A DNA stretch of 64,000 bases from BD1-7 clade bacterium (GTDB lineage: Bacteria; Pseudomonadota; Gammaproteobacteria; Pseudomonadales; DT-91): the NCBI GenBank assembly GCA_902705865.1, contig CACSIO010000045.1, positions 230,917 to 294,916 of the forward strand, given 5' to 3'. Numbering within the stretch: the stretch's first letter is position 1; every line of letters begins with the position of its first letter. Below, in pieces: positions 10,301-16,875 of the stretch. A program made the translations under genes and the position numbers. The notes beneath the pieces are model-generated. The model saw only the letters and a program-made list of their open reading frames with translations, was not told where the DNA came from and did no database searches.

Positions 10301-10363
10301 GAAAAAGCTCCAGCTGAATAGCAATAACTGAGCGAGAAAACGCACGGACTGGTTTTTTATCAT
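7322..10363 (-). CDS. 7TM-DISM hybrid sensor protein with degraded ATP-binding domain and two receiver domains
   Basis: An inner-membrane signalling protein of 1,013 residues. A signal peptide (about 1-27) is followed by a periplasmic DISMED2-type sensor domain (to about 215) and a seven-helix DISM membrane region (about 220-427). Then come a coiled coil and a HisKA domain with its phosphoacceptor in the segment MSHQIRTPMNG (His about 488). The ATPase domain is degraded: the N-box reads NLLNIVFGF instead of NLLxNAxKF, and the DxGxG box is replaced by VSKGVLL. Receiver 1 keeps an acidic pair but lacks the phospho-Asp and the KP lysine. Receiver 2 is intact (D about 910, K about 968). The ATG at 10363 is preferred over an in-frame ATG 17 codons upstream because it gives a clean signal peptide and overlaps the stop of the small ORF upstream. 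Confidence 0.85.
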   Translation of the reverse strand: MIKNQSVRFLAQLLLFSWSFFAVSANASEYLPEGTTIEAELLVSPVKSLQEVKDNYKDLRWLPLERQSGYINAPEGSTWVRVTISNRGINDHARMLELAFPAQSVDLYRVHPLTAAQTVPSTTGPIASASQQPTATENNTANLFARTHSGAELVLTEEHMDLGHQHRFSSRPINYRNILYPINLRAGETTTLLFRVDHYFDQLIKIIPWDSENLQKLKTQEHVFFGMIYGSLFMIIIYNLFIWFSIRERSHLLFVFFGTATGLFMSMHEGHFAQFVAPEALWPKDMFYAIIAALMCIGFTFFSSSFLDLNRWSPNLTRMLLGAGAVAATVIILIGLSDEPIVFSPYLLLIVISLYVCGIYAGLYIRNQGIASAGYFSLAIFLCTLGLMLDFGSNISVLPWTRWSFSYASIGNTAMILVFAFALADKMRQLNNEKLDTTYQLMKLTEEKAQSNIEVYKSKLNEVQLEKRADEAKIESRAKSEFLATMSHQIRTPMNGILGMTELLDDTVLEDDQRHFVSSINKSAKSLLNVINDLLDYSKIESGTMALESKLFNLERIIDDCINISALKATETKLNFVGCVEPNTHLQLKGDAPKIRQVTLNLLNIVFGFSSGGTVVLKASQTGKNTVNSTEVRVEVVSKGVLLTEEDVASLLQPFNDAAKSSKQKGQEIGLAVSRELIELMHGRLGIDRDEHVNSTTLWFTTRLLLPHTNEMQRLMDRSKILSGRRLLICDDNEEIVTTIKGLTESWGMQCNTCSSARDASELLLHDDSAYQVLMIAEEFLTPEVQLAIRKSNVDHNFITSVNLITRVRFTMTQAEMKKRGIQSVLEIPYSTLNLYQSLLKSMGIDNVEVDKTNDAPLSILVAEDNTVNQMVIDGLLKKLRFKPRLVNNGLEAVNTFLDESTEFNLIFMDCEMPEMSGYEACKAIREFEQKNNTELADRSVIIGLSAHSTPEYREQAYEAGMNDFIVKPLTIEDIEDVIERMRNNYFNVDLTELNDNIDVPHESRHRQFPDIL

Positions 10364-10530
10364 TGTATTGACGTACCGAATTGCTGATGCAATTTCTGCA
10401 GGGCGTCTTGCCATGGATAGGAGTCGCTAAATTTTACTGCGGTGGGGGCTATAGCGTCAAAAAACCTAGTTATAAGTCGATAAATTGTACAAATAACATC
10501 CGTTTTTTCGCTTTTTTGTTTGTTTTCCAT
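10360..10530 (-). CDS. Small ORF (56 aa) translationally coupled to the DISM sensor gene
   Basis: A short unrecognised ORF beginning MENKQKSEK and ending QFGTSIQ. Support is positional: its TGA (10362-10360) overlaps the ATG of the sensor gene as ATGA, and its own ATG follows a ribosome-binding-like AAGG six bases upstream. A GTG six codons earlier is also in frame. It has no clear signal peptide; the middle (about residues 14-28) is mildly hydrophobic and could form an amphipathic helix. It may be a small partner of the sensor or only a leader that sets its translation. No function is assigned. Confidence 0.5.
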   Translation of the reverse strand: MENKQKSEKTDVICTIYRLITRFFDAIAPTAVKFSDSYPWQDALQKLHQQFGTSIQ

Positions 10531-10877
10531 CACTTGCCTTATCCGCACTGGATGCCCGAAGAATGTACAGGGGGCATCAAGTGGTCAGGAATTCGTTCCC
10601 GAAGTGTTCCGATGCAGGATCACACCGTGACATTTTAGCTCAGTTTGGCGGTCATAAGAATGACAATAACCTTCTAAGGTTATATTGCTTGTAACTTACT
10701 ACAGAATGCCAAGTATTCGTCTTTATCTCGCTGAAAATTGGTATTCGACATTTCCAGAACCTCGGGCTTATGGCGAATAATGGTGCTTTTTCATGCGATG
10801 CTTTCGTAACGCGTATAAACCGAGTAAAATTGGGTTCTCTCATCGACAAATACCCCACGCCAAGACAAGGTTATTCA
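10531..10877. promoter_or_regulatory. Divergent control region between the sensor operon and nfuA, with an 18-bp perfect palindrome
   Basis: This 347-base spacer separates the minus-strand sensor set from nfuA. At 10666-10683 lies the perfect inverted repeat ATAACCTTCTAAGGTTAT. It is flanked on the plus strand by ATGACA (10660-10665, close to a -35 box) and TATATT (10681-10686, close to a -10 box), which leaves a 15-base spacer. A repressor or MerR-type activator site overlapping an nfuA-directed promoter is a reasonable inference. I see no obvious IscR type 1 site. The rest of the spacer holds nothing I recognise. Confidence 0.4.
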
Positions 10878-11456
10878 ATGATCACAATCTCAGACTCAGC
10901 AATCGATTATCTGTTCGAACTGTTAGATAAGCAGGATGACGATGTGCTTGGTATCCGGATTTTTATCAATCAGCCTGGTACCCCGAAGGCAGAAACCTGT
11001 ATCGCGTATTGCCGTAAAGATGACGTTAAAGAAGAAGACGATACTCTGCACAACGACAAATTTGAAGTGTATCTCGACGGTCGCAGTTTACCGTTTCTTG
11101 AAGACGCAAAAATTGATTACTCCAAAGATCGAATGGGCGGCCAGCTGACCATTAAAGCGCCAAATTCCAAGATGCCGCGTGTCGGTGACGACAGCCCACT
11201 CGAAGACAGAATTAATTACGTTTTATACAACGAAGTTAATCCGTCTCTAGCATCACACGGTGGTGAAGTATCACTGATTGAAGTAACGGCAGAAAAAGTT
11301 GCGATTTTGCAGTTTGGCGGTGGCTGCCAAGGGTGTGCTGCCGTTGATATGACGTTGAAGCACGGTGTTGAAAAGACGTTAATGGATCAGATTCCTGAGT
11401 TAACAGCCGTTCGAGATTCAACTGACCATACTGATACCTCCAACGCGTATATGTAA
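10878..11456 (+). CDS. nfuA: Fe/S biogenesis protein NfuA
   Basis: A 192-residue Fe-S cluster carrier that delivers [4Fe-4S] clusters to target enzymes, especially under oxidative stress or iron limitation. An N-terminal degenerate A-type carrier domain (about 1-95) precedes the Nfu domain, whose cluster-binding motif CxxC is at about 150-153 in the segment [10 protein letters not shown]. The start at 10878 is chosen because it gives the standard family N-terminus and has AAGG seven bases upstream; the open frame extends 36 codons further 5' but that part does not resemble NfuA. A long 5' region with a palindrome precedes the gene. Confidence 0.92.
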   Translation: MITISDSAIDYLFELLDKQDDDVLGIRIFINQPGTPKAETCIAYCRKDDVKEEDDTLHNDKFEVYLDGRSLPFLEDAKIDYSKDRMGGQLTIKAPNSKMPRVGDDSPLEDRINYVLYNEVNPSLASHGGEVSLIEVTAEKVAILQFGGGCQGCAAVDMTLKHGVEKTLMDQIPELTAVRDSTDHTDTSNAYM

Positions 11457-11642
11457 TGACAGTTGCCAAAACGATTGTCTGTGTTGTTTTTACGCCGGGT
11501 TCTGCGGTGATCTCTCAATGATAGGAATCGTTTTTTGTGGCAGGGTTTGATCTATGTCGACGGTTTGTTTTTGCCTAACCGATAGAATCCTGCTCAGTGG
11601 CGCAATGGTCGATACCATTGATGTTACGAAACGACTAGAGAG
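11457..11642 (+). other. nfuA-pyk spacer with a stem-loop ahead of a terminator
   Basis: About 190 non-coding bases separate the nfuA stop from a strong intrinsic terminator. A perfect 7-bp stem, CAATGGT / ACCATTG with a CGAT loop, is at 11603-11620. A -10-like TAGAAT is at 11583-11588, but no fitting -35 box is visible. This may be the nfuA 3' untranslated region or a small RNA released from it. No coding ORF is convincing here. Confidence 0.3.
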
Positions 11643-11677
11643 AAAGCCCTGTTAGCGAAGCTGCAGGGCTTTATTTT
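11643..11677 (+). terminator. Intrinsic terminator downstream of nfuA
   Basis: A perfect 9-bp stem, AAAGCCCTG (11643-11651) with CAGGGCTTT (11664-11672), has a 12-base loop and is followed by TTATTTTT. It faces the plus strand and separates nfuA from pyk. Confidence 0.8.
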
Positions 11678-11856
11678 TGCGCATAAGATAGTGAAAGATA
11701 TAGCGAAGAGAGGTGCATGATGCCGGCGGTTATTCTGCGTTGCGCCTGAATCAGACGGTATATCTTCAATATTTTAGCGTTAGAGTATTGGAATACAGGG
11801 CTCTCAACACCATTGACCTTGTATGATTTTGATATTTGCTTGCTTAAGGAGCACGC

Positions 11857-13257
11857 ATGCGACACACAAAAATCATCTGTACGATTGGGCCAGCAACGGA
11901 TTCCCCGCAAATGCTCGCTGCTATGGCTGACGCAGGGATGAATATTGCCCGGCTGAATATGTCCCATGGCGATCATCCGTCTTGTCTTAATATCATTAAC
12001 CATATTAAGGCCATGAATGCGGAACGTGAGCAACCTGTTGCCATTTTGATGGATACTCAGGGCCCTGAGATTCGAACCGGTATGCTTCAAGACGAGCTTA
12101 AGCTTGCAGAAGGTGATGAAATCACCGTATCGGTGCGCGGTAGCGAGAATGTTGAAGAAAGCTCTCTGCAAATTAACTACGAAGATTTGATTACCAGCGT
12201 TGAAGTCGGCGACCGTATCACAGTCGATAATGGATTGATTAATCTGGATGTTCTGGATAAAGACAACCGAACGCTGCGATGTATGGTTGTGGACGGCGGC
12301 GTCGTAAAAAGTAAACGGCATGTGAATTTGCCCGGCATTCGCGTTAATTTGCCCGCAATTACCGAAAAAGATCATAAAGATATCCTCTTCGCGATTGAGC
12401 AAACTGTGGATTTTATTGCGTTGTCATTTGTGCGAACTCCAGACGACGTACTAGAGCTGCGCGAGCTGCTTAATAAACATAACAGCAGCATTAAAATTAT
12501 CGCCAAAATTGAAGATCAGGAAGGTCTGAGTAACATTGATGCAATTATCCAAGTAGCTGATGCAGTTATGGTTGCTCGTGGCGATTTGGGTGTGGAAATC
12601 AATATTGAAGACCTACCGCGTGTGCAACGCCATATTATTGAACGTTGTGCGATTATCGGCCGCCCGGTTATTGTTGCGACCCACATGTTGGAATCCATGA
12701 TAGAGAACCCCATTCCAACGCGCGCAGAGGTGACGGACATTGCGAATGCGGTCTACGAAGAAGCTGATGCCATTATGTTGTCGGGTGAAACCACCGTGGG
12801 TAAGCATCCAATCAGAAGTATCGATTATTTGCATCGGGTATCCACGGTGTCTGAGACACAGCCATGCCTGAACTTTAGCGAAAATTGGGATCGAGAAGAT
12901 GCTAAGAAAGAGCTCGCCTATAGTGCTGTTCGTTTAGCTGATGCGATTAACGCCAAAGGAATATTGGTGATTACACGTGCAGGAAAGATGGCATTGTCGG
13001 CGTGTCTTTCGCGGCCTAAAAAGTCTGCAATTTATGCGTTTACGTTTGAACCAGCAGTTCAACGTCAATTGCTATTGCAGCGCGGTGTGTATCCGCGCCT
13101 AATCGATAGAGACTCCGATTCCGAAGTAATGCTTGCTCAAGCGTTTAACAAGTTAGTTGCGGCGGAAGAGGCTGTTTCCGGCGATCAGTTTGTGGTTATT
13201 TCAGACTTGATTGTCAAAGACAATGTTGATGCGATTCAGGTGCGGACTGTCAATTAA
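11857..13257 (+). CDS. pyk: Pyruvate kinase
   Basis: A 466-residue cytoplasmic glycolytic enzyme that transfers phosphate from phosphoenolpyruvate to ADP, giving pyruvate and ATP. It opens with the classic RHTKIICTIGPATDS barrel start. It has the substrate-binding segment ARLNMSHGDH, the metal and substrate region KIEDQEGLSNIDAI, and the signature VMVARGDLGVEI, then the C-terminal allosteric domain. The start is supported by TAAGGAG ahead of the ATG. The gene stands alone between two intrinsic terminators. Subtype (PykA or PykF) is not decided here. Confidence 0.93.
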   Translation: MRHTKIICTIGPATDSPQMLAAMADAGMNIARLNMSHGDHPSCLNIINHIKAMNAEREQPVAILMDTQGPEIRTGMLQDELKLAEGDEITVSVRGSENVEESSLQINYEDLITSVEVGDRITVDNGLINLDVLDKDNRTLRCMVVDGGVVKSKRHVNLPGIRVNLPAITEKDHKDILFAIEQTVDFIALSFVRTPDDVLELRELLNKHNSSIKIIAKIEDQEGLSNIDAIIQVADAVMVARGDLGVEINIEDLPRVQRHIIERCAIIGRPVIVATHMLESMIENPIPTRAEVTDIANAVYEEADAIMLSGETTVGKHPIRSIDYLHRVSTVSETQPCLNFSENWDREDAKKELAYSAVRLADAINAKGILVITRAGKMALSACLSRPKKSAIYAFTFEPAVQRQLLLQRGVYPRLIDRDSDSEVMLAQAFNKLVAAEEAVSGDQFVVISDLIVKDNVDAIQVRTVN

Positions 13258-13310
13258 ACGTCATATTTCAAGCCATTTACAGGCTGCTTTATAACCAATA
13301 TTCTATGTCG

Positions 13311-13356
13311 ACGCCAATGAGGGGGTAAAAGTTATCCCATCATTGGCGTTTTTTTA
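13311..13356 (+). terminator. Intrinsic terminator of pyk
   Basis: A perfect 10-bp outer stem, ACGCCAATGA (13311-13320) with TCATTGGCGT (13340-13349), can extend inward with GGG/CCC and is followed by an uninterrupted T tract. It begins about 50 bases after the pyk stop. Confidence 0.9.
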
Positions 13357-13593
13357 TTCAATGTAATCGGTCAAGTCTGTTATCAATAACTTAGTTGTGA
13401 TAATGCAGTTTTTGATCAAGAAATAGACGTAAGTTGTTGATAATTATAGCGAAGAAATTTCTGTATAAAAATGATGCAATTTGACAGGATCGTAGCAATG
13501 ACGGGGTGTTCAGGCGTGTTTGAAACTTCTATCCAATAAGTTTTCCACAGAAATTGTGGAAAACTTTGTTAGAAACTTGGGTAGACAAGAGAC
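13357..13593. repeat. AT-rich convergent spacer with two inverted repeats, one made of DnaA-box-like 9-mers
   Basis: This gene-free stretch lies between the pyk and lexA terminators, where no promoter is needed. Arms at 13380-13393 and 13430-13443 match at 13 of 14 positions (TTATCAAtAACTTA against TTATCAAcAACTTA in inverted order). A second inverted repeat has perfect 12-bp arms, AAGTTTTCCACA (13538-13549) and its complement (13555-13566), around GAAAT. Each arm holds TTTTCCACA, which fits the relaxed DnaA-box consensus TTWTNCACA. No T tract follows. I see no ORF of substance. Confidence 0.45.
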
Positions 13594-13632
13594 AAAAAAT
13601 CCGCCAGTGAACAAGTCAGTAATGTGACGGAT
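13594..13632 (-). terminator. Intrinsic terminator of lexA
   Basis: Read on the minus strand, ATCCGTCA pairs with TGGCGGAT (8 bp including one G-U pair), and a run of T follows. It begins about 30 bases after the lexA stop. Confidence 0.7.
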
Positions 13633-13661
13633 ATTTGACGAACGGGTTACAGAGAGTGTTT

Positions 13662-14270
13662 TTAGTGGGTACGACGAATAACCCCAACGCTGATGCCTTC
13701 GATAGAAAACTGTTGTTCACGCAAATCAACTTCGATTGGGCTGTATTCAGGGTTTTCTGCCATCAGTAAAATCTCGTGTTTCTGCTCGCCGTGTTTCAAT
13801 CGTTTAACGGTGACCTCATCGTCAACACGTGCGACGATGATTTCCCCCTCATTAGCTGTGTTAGTATTGTGCACGGCTAGAAGGTCACCATCCATGATGC
13901 CGACATCGACCATGCTATCCCCCTGAACTTGAAGCAGGTAATCTGCACCAGGGCGAAAGAAGTTGGCGGGAATTTCACAGCGATCCATGATGTTGTCTGC
14001 AGAGATAATTGGATTACCGGCGGCGACTTTACCAACGATGGGAAGCCCAGGGTTTTCTTCTTGGGGAATACGTATACCGCGAGATGCGCCGGGTGTCATT
14101 ACGATTGCGCCTTTGCGTGCGAGGGCTTTCAAATGCTCTTCTGCAGCGTTTGGCGACCGAAACCCTAGCTCGGCGGCAATATTAGCGCGGGTAGGTGGAA
14201 ATCCGGTTTCACCGATATAGCGCTTAATCAGATCGAGAACTTCCTGCTGCCTTTTGGTCAACTTAATCAT
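13662..14270 (-). CDS. lexA: SOS regulon repressor LexA
   Basis: A 202-residue repressor of DNA-damage genes that cleaves itself when RecA forms filaments. The N-terminal winged helix (about 1-65) reads [13 protein letters not shown] with the recognition-helix segment [10 protein letters not shown]. The cleavage site is Ala84-Gly85 in the segment KVAAGNP. The catalytic dyad is Ser119 (QGDSMVD) and Lys156 (TVKRL). All elements are intact. Two operator-like sites lie upstream, so the gene should repress itself. It is monocistronic here: its own terminator follows and no sulA or recA is adjacent. Confidence 0.95.
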   Translation of the reverse strand: MIKLTKRQQEVLDLIKRYIGETGFPPTRANIAAELGFRSPNAAEEHLKALARKGAIVMTPGASRGIRIPQEENPGLPIVGKVAAGNPIISADNIMDRCEIPANFFRPGADYLLQVQGDSMVDVGIMDGDLLAVHNTNTANEGEIIVARVDDEVTVKRLKHGEQKHEILLMAENPEYSPIEVDLREQQFSIEGISVGVIRRTH

Positions 14271-14318
14271 GGCGCTGCCTTTTGAATGACTTTTGAGATT
14301 ACAGTTTGTGTATTTAAA

Positions 14319-14371
14319 CTGTATAAAAATATACGTATGGATTTACATACAGTAACTGTAATTGTATACAG
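14319..14371 (-). promoter_or_regulatory. LexA operators (SOS boxes) upstream of lexA
   Basis: The site CTGTAATTGTATACAG (14356-14371) fits the CTGT-N8-ACAG consensus exactly. A weaker site, CTGTATAAAAATATAC (14319-14334), keeps the first half and part of the second. The spacing of two boxes ahead of lexA resembles the E. coli arrangement. The lexA ATG is at 14270, so both sites lie in the expected promoter region. Confidence 0.8.
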
Positions 14372-14522
14372 ATATACACTCAGTGCAAGCCAAAACACGG
14401 CGCTCATGTCAGGGTGATAGTGATTGTAGGGCTCCTCTATCACTTGGAGCTATGCTATCTCATACGGAGGCCCCTGAAATGACGCGGCATGCACGCATCG
14501 GTTTCAACTGACGGAGATAATC

Positions 14523-15650
14523 ATGGATGCAGTACTCGCATTTTTGCACCTTTCAACACTGACAGATCTTTATCGACTGTTGATCACACTTGGCGTGATT
14601 TTGATTGGCGCTGTTGTGTTGAACACGGTTTTGCAAAAATTCTTGCGAACACTAACGTCAAAATTGGCAGATCGGAATTTGCCTTGGCCTAGCATAGTGA
14701 CCTGGGGAATTTCCAAACCTCTATCGATACTGGTGTTGCTATACGCGGTTTATTCCATGTTGTTGGCTCTACCGGTTGAGCTGATCGGAAAGTCCGTGCT
14801 CGCTAATGTATCGACTGTTGTTGATGTATTGGTTGCTGCTGTAATTTGTTGGGCTTCATTCCGGATTATTGAACGCGCAAAAATCGTATTCAAAGATCAC
14901 GGTACAGCGGATATGACGACTGTCCTTGCGATCAGCCGACTATTGCAGACGTTGATCATTATTTTCTTCGCGCTGAATATTATGCAAAAGGTCGGGTTCA
15001 ATATTCAGAGTATATTGGCGGTTGGCGGCATTGGTGGTGTGGCGTTGGGTTTTGCTTCCAAAGATCTGTTAGCGAATTTTTTTGGTGGATTGATGATTTA
15101 TTTGGATCGTCCCTTTTCAGAAGGAGATTGGATTCGCTCACCGGATCGGCAAATAGAGGGCACAGTCGAACGGATTGGTTGGCGGCTGACGATGATTCGC
15201 ACCTTTGATAAACGGCCGTTGTACGTGCCGAATTCTGTGTTTGCGAATATCAGTGTTGAGAACCCATCTCGCATGTTGAATCGACGCATCTATGAAACAA
15301 TAGGCGTGCGTTATGACGACGGTAGGGTTGTTAAAGCCATCGTCGATGATGTTCGTCAAATGTTGCAGCAGCACAATGATATCGAACAGAATGCGACCAT
15401 GATCGTGAATCTGGTTAGCTTCGGTGCTTCGTCGTTGAATTTCTTTATTTATACCTTTACTAAAACAACCAATTGGATCGAATTTCATCATATTAAAGAA
15501 GATGTGATGTTGAAGATTATGGATATTATCGAACAGCATGGAGCAGAAATTGCGTTCCCGACAACGACCGTCCTATTTGGCGAGGGTGGCGAGCCGCTGA
15601 CTAACGAGGTAGTTTCGATTGAGCCGGATGGCTCAGCTTCATCTAACTGA
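14523..15650 (+). CDS. MscS-family mechanosensitive ion channel
   Basis: A 375-residue inner-membrane channel that would open under membrane tension and release solutes on osmotic downshock. Hydrophobic segments at about 15-40, 60-85, 95-115 and 135-185 precede the MscS beta domain. The pore-lining helix region includes GGIGGVALGFASKDLLANFFGG, with the Gly/Ala pattern typical of TM3. The soluble domain follows with RPFSEGDWI and a segment resembling the conserved PNS motif (YVPNSVF). GGAG lies a few bases ahead of the ATG. It is a small MscS-like type with extra N-terminal helices, not the large KefA type. Confidence 0.85.
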   Translation: MDAVLAFLHLSTLTDLYRLLITLGVILIGAVVLNTVLQKFLRTLTSKLADRNLPWPSIVTWGISKPLSILVLLYAVYSMLLALPVELIGKSVLANVSTVVDVLVAAVICWASFRIIERAKIVFKDHGTADMTTVLAISRLLQTLIIIFFALNIMQKVGFNIQSILAVGGIGGVALGFASKDLLANFFGGLMIYLDRPFSEGDWIRSPDRQIEGTVERIGWRLTMIRTFDKRPLYVPNSVFANISVENPSRMLNRRIYETIGVRYDDGRVVKAIVDDVRQMLQQHNDIEQNATMIVNLVSFGASSLNFFIYTFTKTTNWIEFHHIKEDVMLKIMDIIEQHGAEIAFPTTTVLFGEGGEPLTNEVVSIEPDGSASSN

Positions 15651-15714
15651 TGGTGATGAATTGCGGTAAACTGGCTGATCTTAAAACGACAGTTGATACG
15701 ACGAGAATAAAGAT

Positions 15715-16455
15715 ATGTTAGGCATTATTGGCGGCACGGGTCTTACTCGATTAGCCGAATTGCAAATACTGGCTGAACAATCCGTGCAAACACCGTATGG
15801 AGAGCCTTCGTCAAATATTCTGACCGGCGAATTGAACGGCGAGACGTTGTTATTCATTGCCAGGCACGGGTTTGAACATACCCTTGCACCCCATCTCGTG
15901 AATTATCGCGCGAATATTTGGGCGCTTAAATCGTTGGGCGTGGAGGACATCGTTGCGGTTAACGCGGTTGGTGGTATTGCGGATGATTGCAGTACTGGCG
16001 ATTTGTGTATTCCCGATCAAATTATTGATTACACCTATGGCAGGGAGTTCACGTTCTGTGATGGGCCAGGAGTGCAACTGCAGCACATTGAGTTTACCGA
16101 GCCCTATACATCATCTCTACGCAGTTCCCTAACTGCTGCGGCTGCTTCAGCGGGCATTGGTGTTAAGGATGGCGGTGTTTATGGGGCGATGCAGGGACCG
16201 CGGTTAGAAACTGCAGCGGAAATTCGTCGAATGAAACGTGACGGTTGTGATCTCGTGGGCATGACAGGTATGCCCGAGGCTGCTTTGGCTTGTGAATTGG
16301 AATTGAACTACGCCAGCATTTGTATGGTGGTCAATAAGGCGGCTGGGTTAAGTGATGAGCCGATTACGTTGGATGATATTCTTGCCGCGACTGAGCAGAC
16401 TGTTGTGCACGCTAAACAAATATTGGTTTCACTGTGTGACGCAAGGCGTTCGTAG
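15715..16455 (+). CDS. S-methyl-5'-thioinosine phosphorylase (MTAP/PNP family)
   Basis: A 246-residue purine-nucleoside phosphorylase-like enzyme. It has the phosphate-binding GGTGL near the N-terminus, the NAVGGI segment, and MTGMPEA, which marks the methylthio-nucleoside subfamily. In the base-binding loop it reads VVNKAAG where adenine-specific MTAP proteins have Asp-x-Asp. An Asn there points to a 6-oxopurine, hence methylthioinosine, as in the P. aeruginosa enzyme PA3004. It would recycle the sulphur and purine of methylthioadenosine after deamination. The gene is monocistronic, followed about 160 bases later by a bidirectional terminator. Confidence 0.75.
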   Translation: MLGIIGGTGLTRLAELQILAEQSVQTPYGEPSSNILTGELNGETLLFIARHGFEHTLAPHLVNYRANIWALKSLGVEDIVAVNAVGGIADDCSTGDLCIPDQIIDYTYGREFTFCDGPGVQLQHIEFTEPYTSSLRSSLTAAAASAGIGVKDGGVYGAMQGPRLETAAEIRRMKRDGCDLVGMTGMPEAALACELELNYASICMVVNKAAGLSDEPITLDDILAATEQTVVHAKQILVSLCDARRS

Positions 16456-16617
16456 TGATTGGCGATATTTGAATATTGGTTAGGTAGTCGGTGAGCGTCG
16501 CTTGCCGATTATTGAGTGCCAGTTACCCGTCATATCGGTTGATGGGTTTGGAATTACCACCCTTGCTAGCCGATCTCAAATTATTCTTGAGTGTTTGCGA
16601 TGTAGTCATTTTTGAGC

Positions 16618-16649
16618 AAAAAAAAAGCTTGCATTGCTGCAAGCTTTTT
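16618..16649. terminator. Bidirectional intrinsic terminator between the thioinosine phosphorylase gene and tRNA-Asn
   Basis: A perfect stem, AAGCTTGCA (16625-16633) with TGCAAGCTT (16638-16646), has loop TTGC and is flanked by A and T runs on both sides. It ends the minus-strand tRNA transcript just after the CCA end and also any read-through from the plus-strand gene. Confidence 0.85.
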
Positions 16650-16655
16650 CAAATT

Positions 16656-16731
16656 TGGCTCCGCCTGCTGGGCTCGAACCAGCGACCCAATGATTAACAG
16701 TCATTTGCTCTACCAACTGAGCTAAGGCGGA
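16656..16731 (-). tRNA. tRNA-Asn (anticodon GTT)
   Basis: A 76-base cloverleaf on the minus strand. It has acceptor stem TCCGCCT/GGCGGA with a G discriminator and an encoded CCA, D-arm AGCTCAGTTGGTAGAGC, anticodon loop CTGTTAA (GTT), and T-loop GGTTCGAGCC. It is a single-gene unit with its own promoter and terminator. Confidence 0.95.
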
Positions 16732-16778
16732 TTGGTGATCGCAGAAGTTACATGCGGTGTAACCTTGCGATGGCGCGT

Positions 16779-16807
16779 ATACTATTGATAACATAGAAAT
16801 TCGTCAA
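16779..16807 (-). promoter_or_regulatory. Promoter of tRNA-Asn
   Basis: On the minus strand, TTGACG (16807-16802) and TAGTAT (16784-16779) are separated by exactly 17 bases. A GC-rich discriminator (ACGCGCC) follows, as in stringently controlled stable-RNA promoters. The expected start lies about 40 bases before the mature tRNA. The site shares the spacer with uvrB, which points the other way. Confidence 0.75.
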
Positions 16808-16875
16808 TACCTTTCCGCGAAAAACGCTGAAAAAACTCTTAAAAATCTCGCATTTGTATAAAGATTGCCCAATTT

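Noticed and set aside
10414-10548. Longer N-termini: GTG at 10548 for the small ORF and ATG at 10414 for the sensor
   Set aside because: Later starts have better signals: AAGG ahead of 10530, and a clean signal peptide plus ATGA overlap for 10363.
11671-12402. A 243-codon minus-strand open frame antisense to the start of pyk
   Set aside because: It lies inside the well-supported pyruvate kinase gene and has no recognisable domain, so it is taken as an antisense shadow.
13538-13566. The DnaA-box-like pair as a chromosomal replication origin
   Set aside because: Only two boxes are present and none of the usual neighbours (dnaA, dnaN, gidA/mnmG, rpmH) lies nearby.
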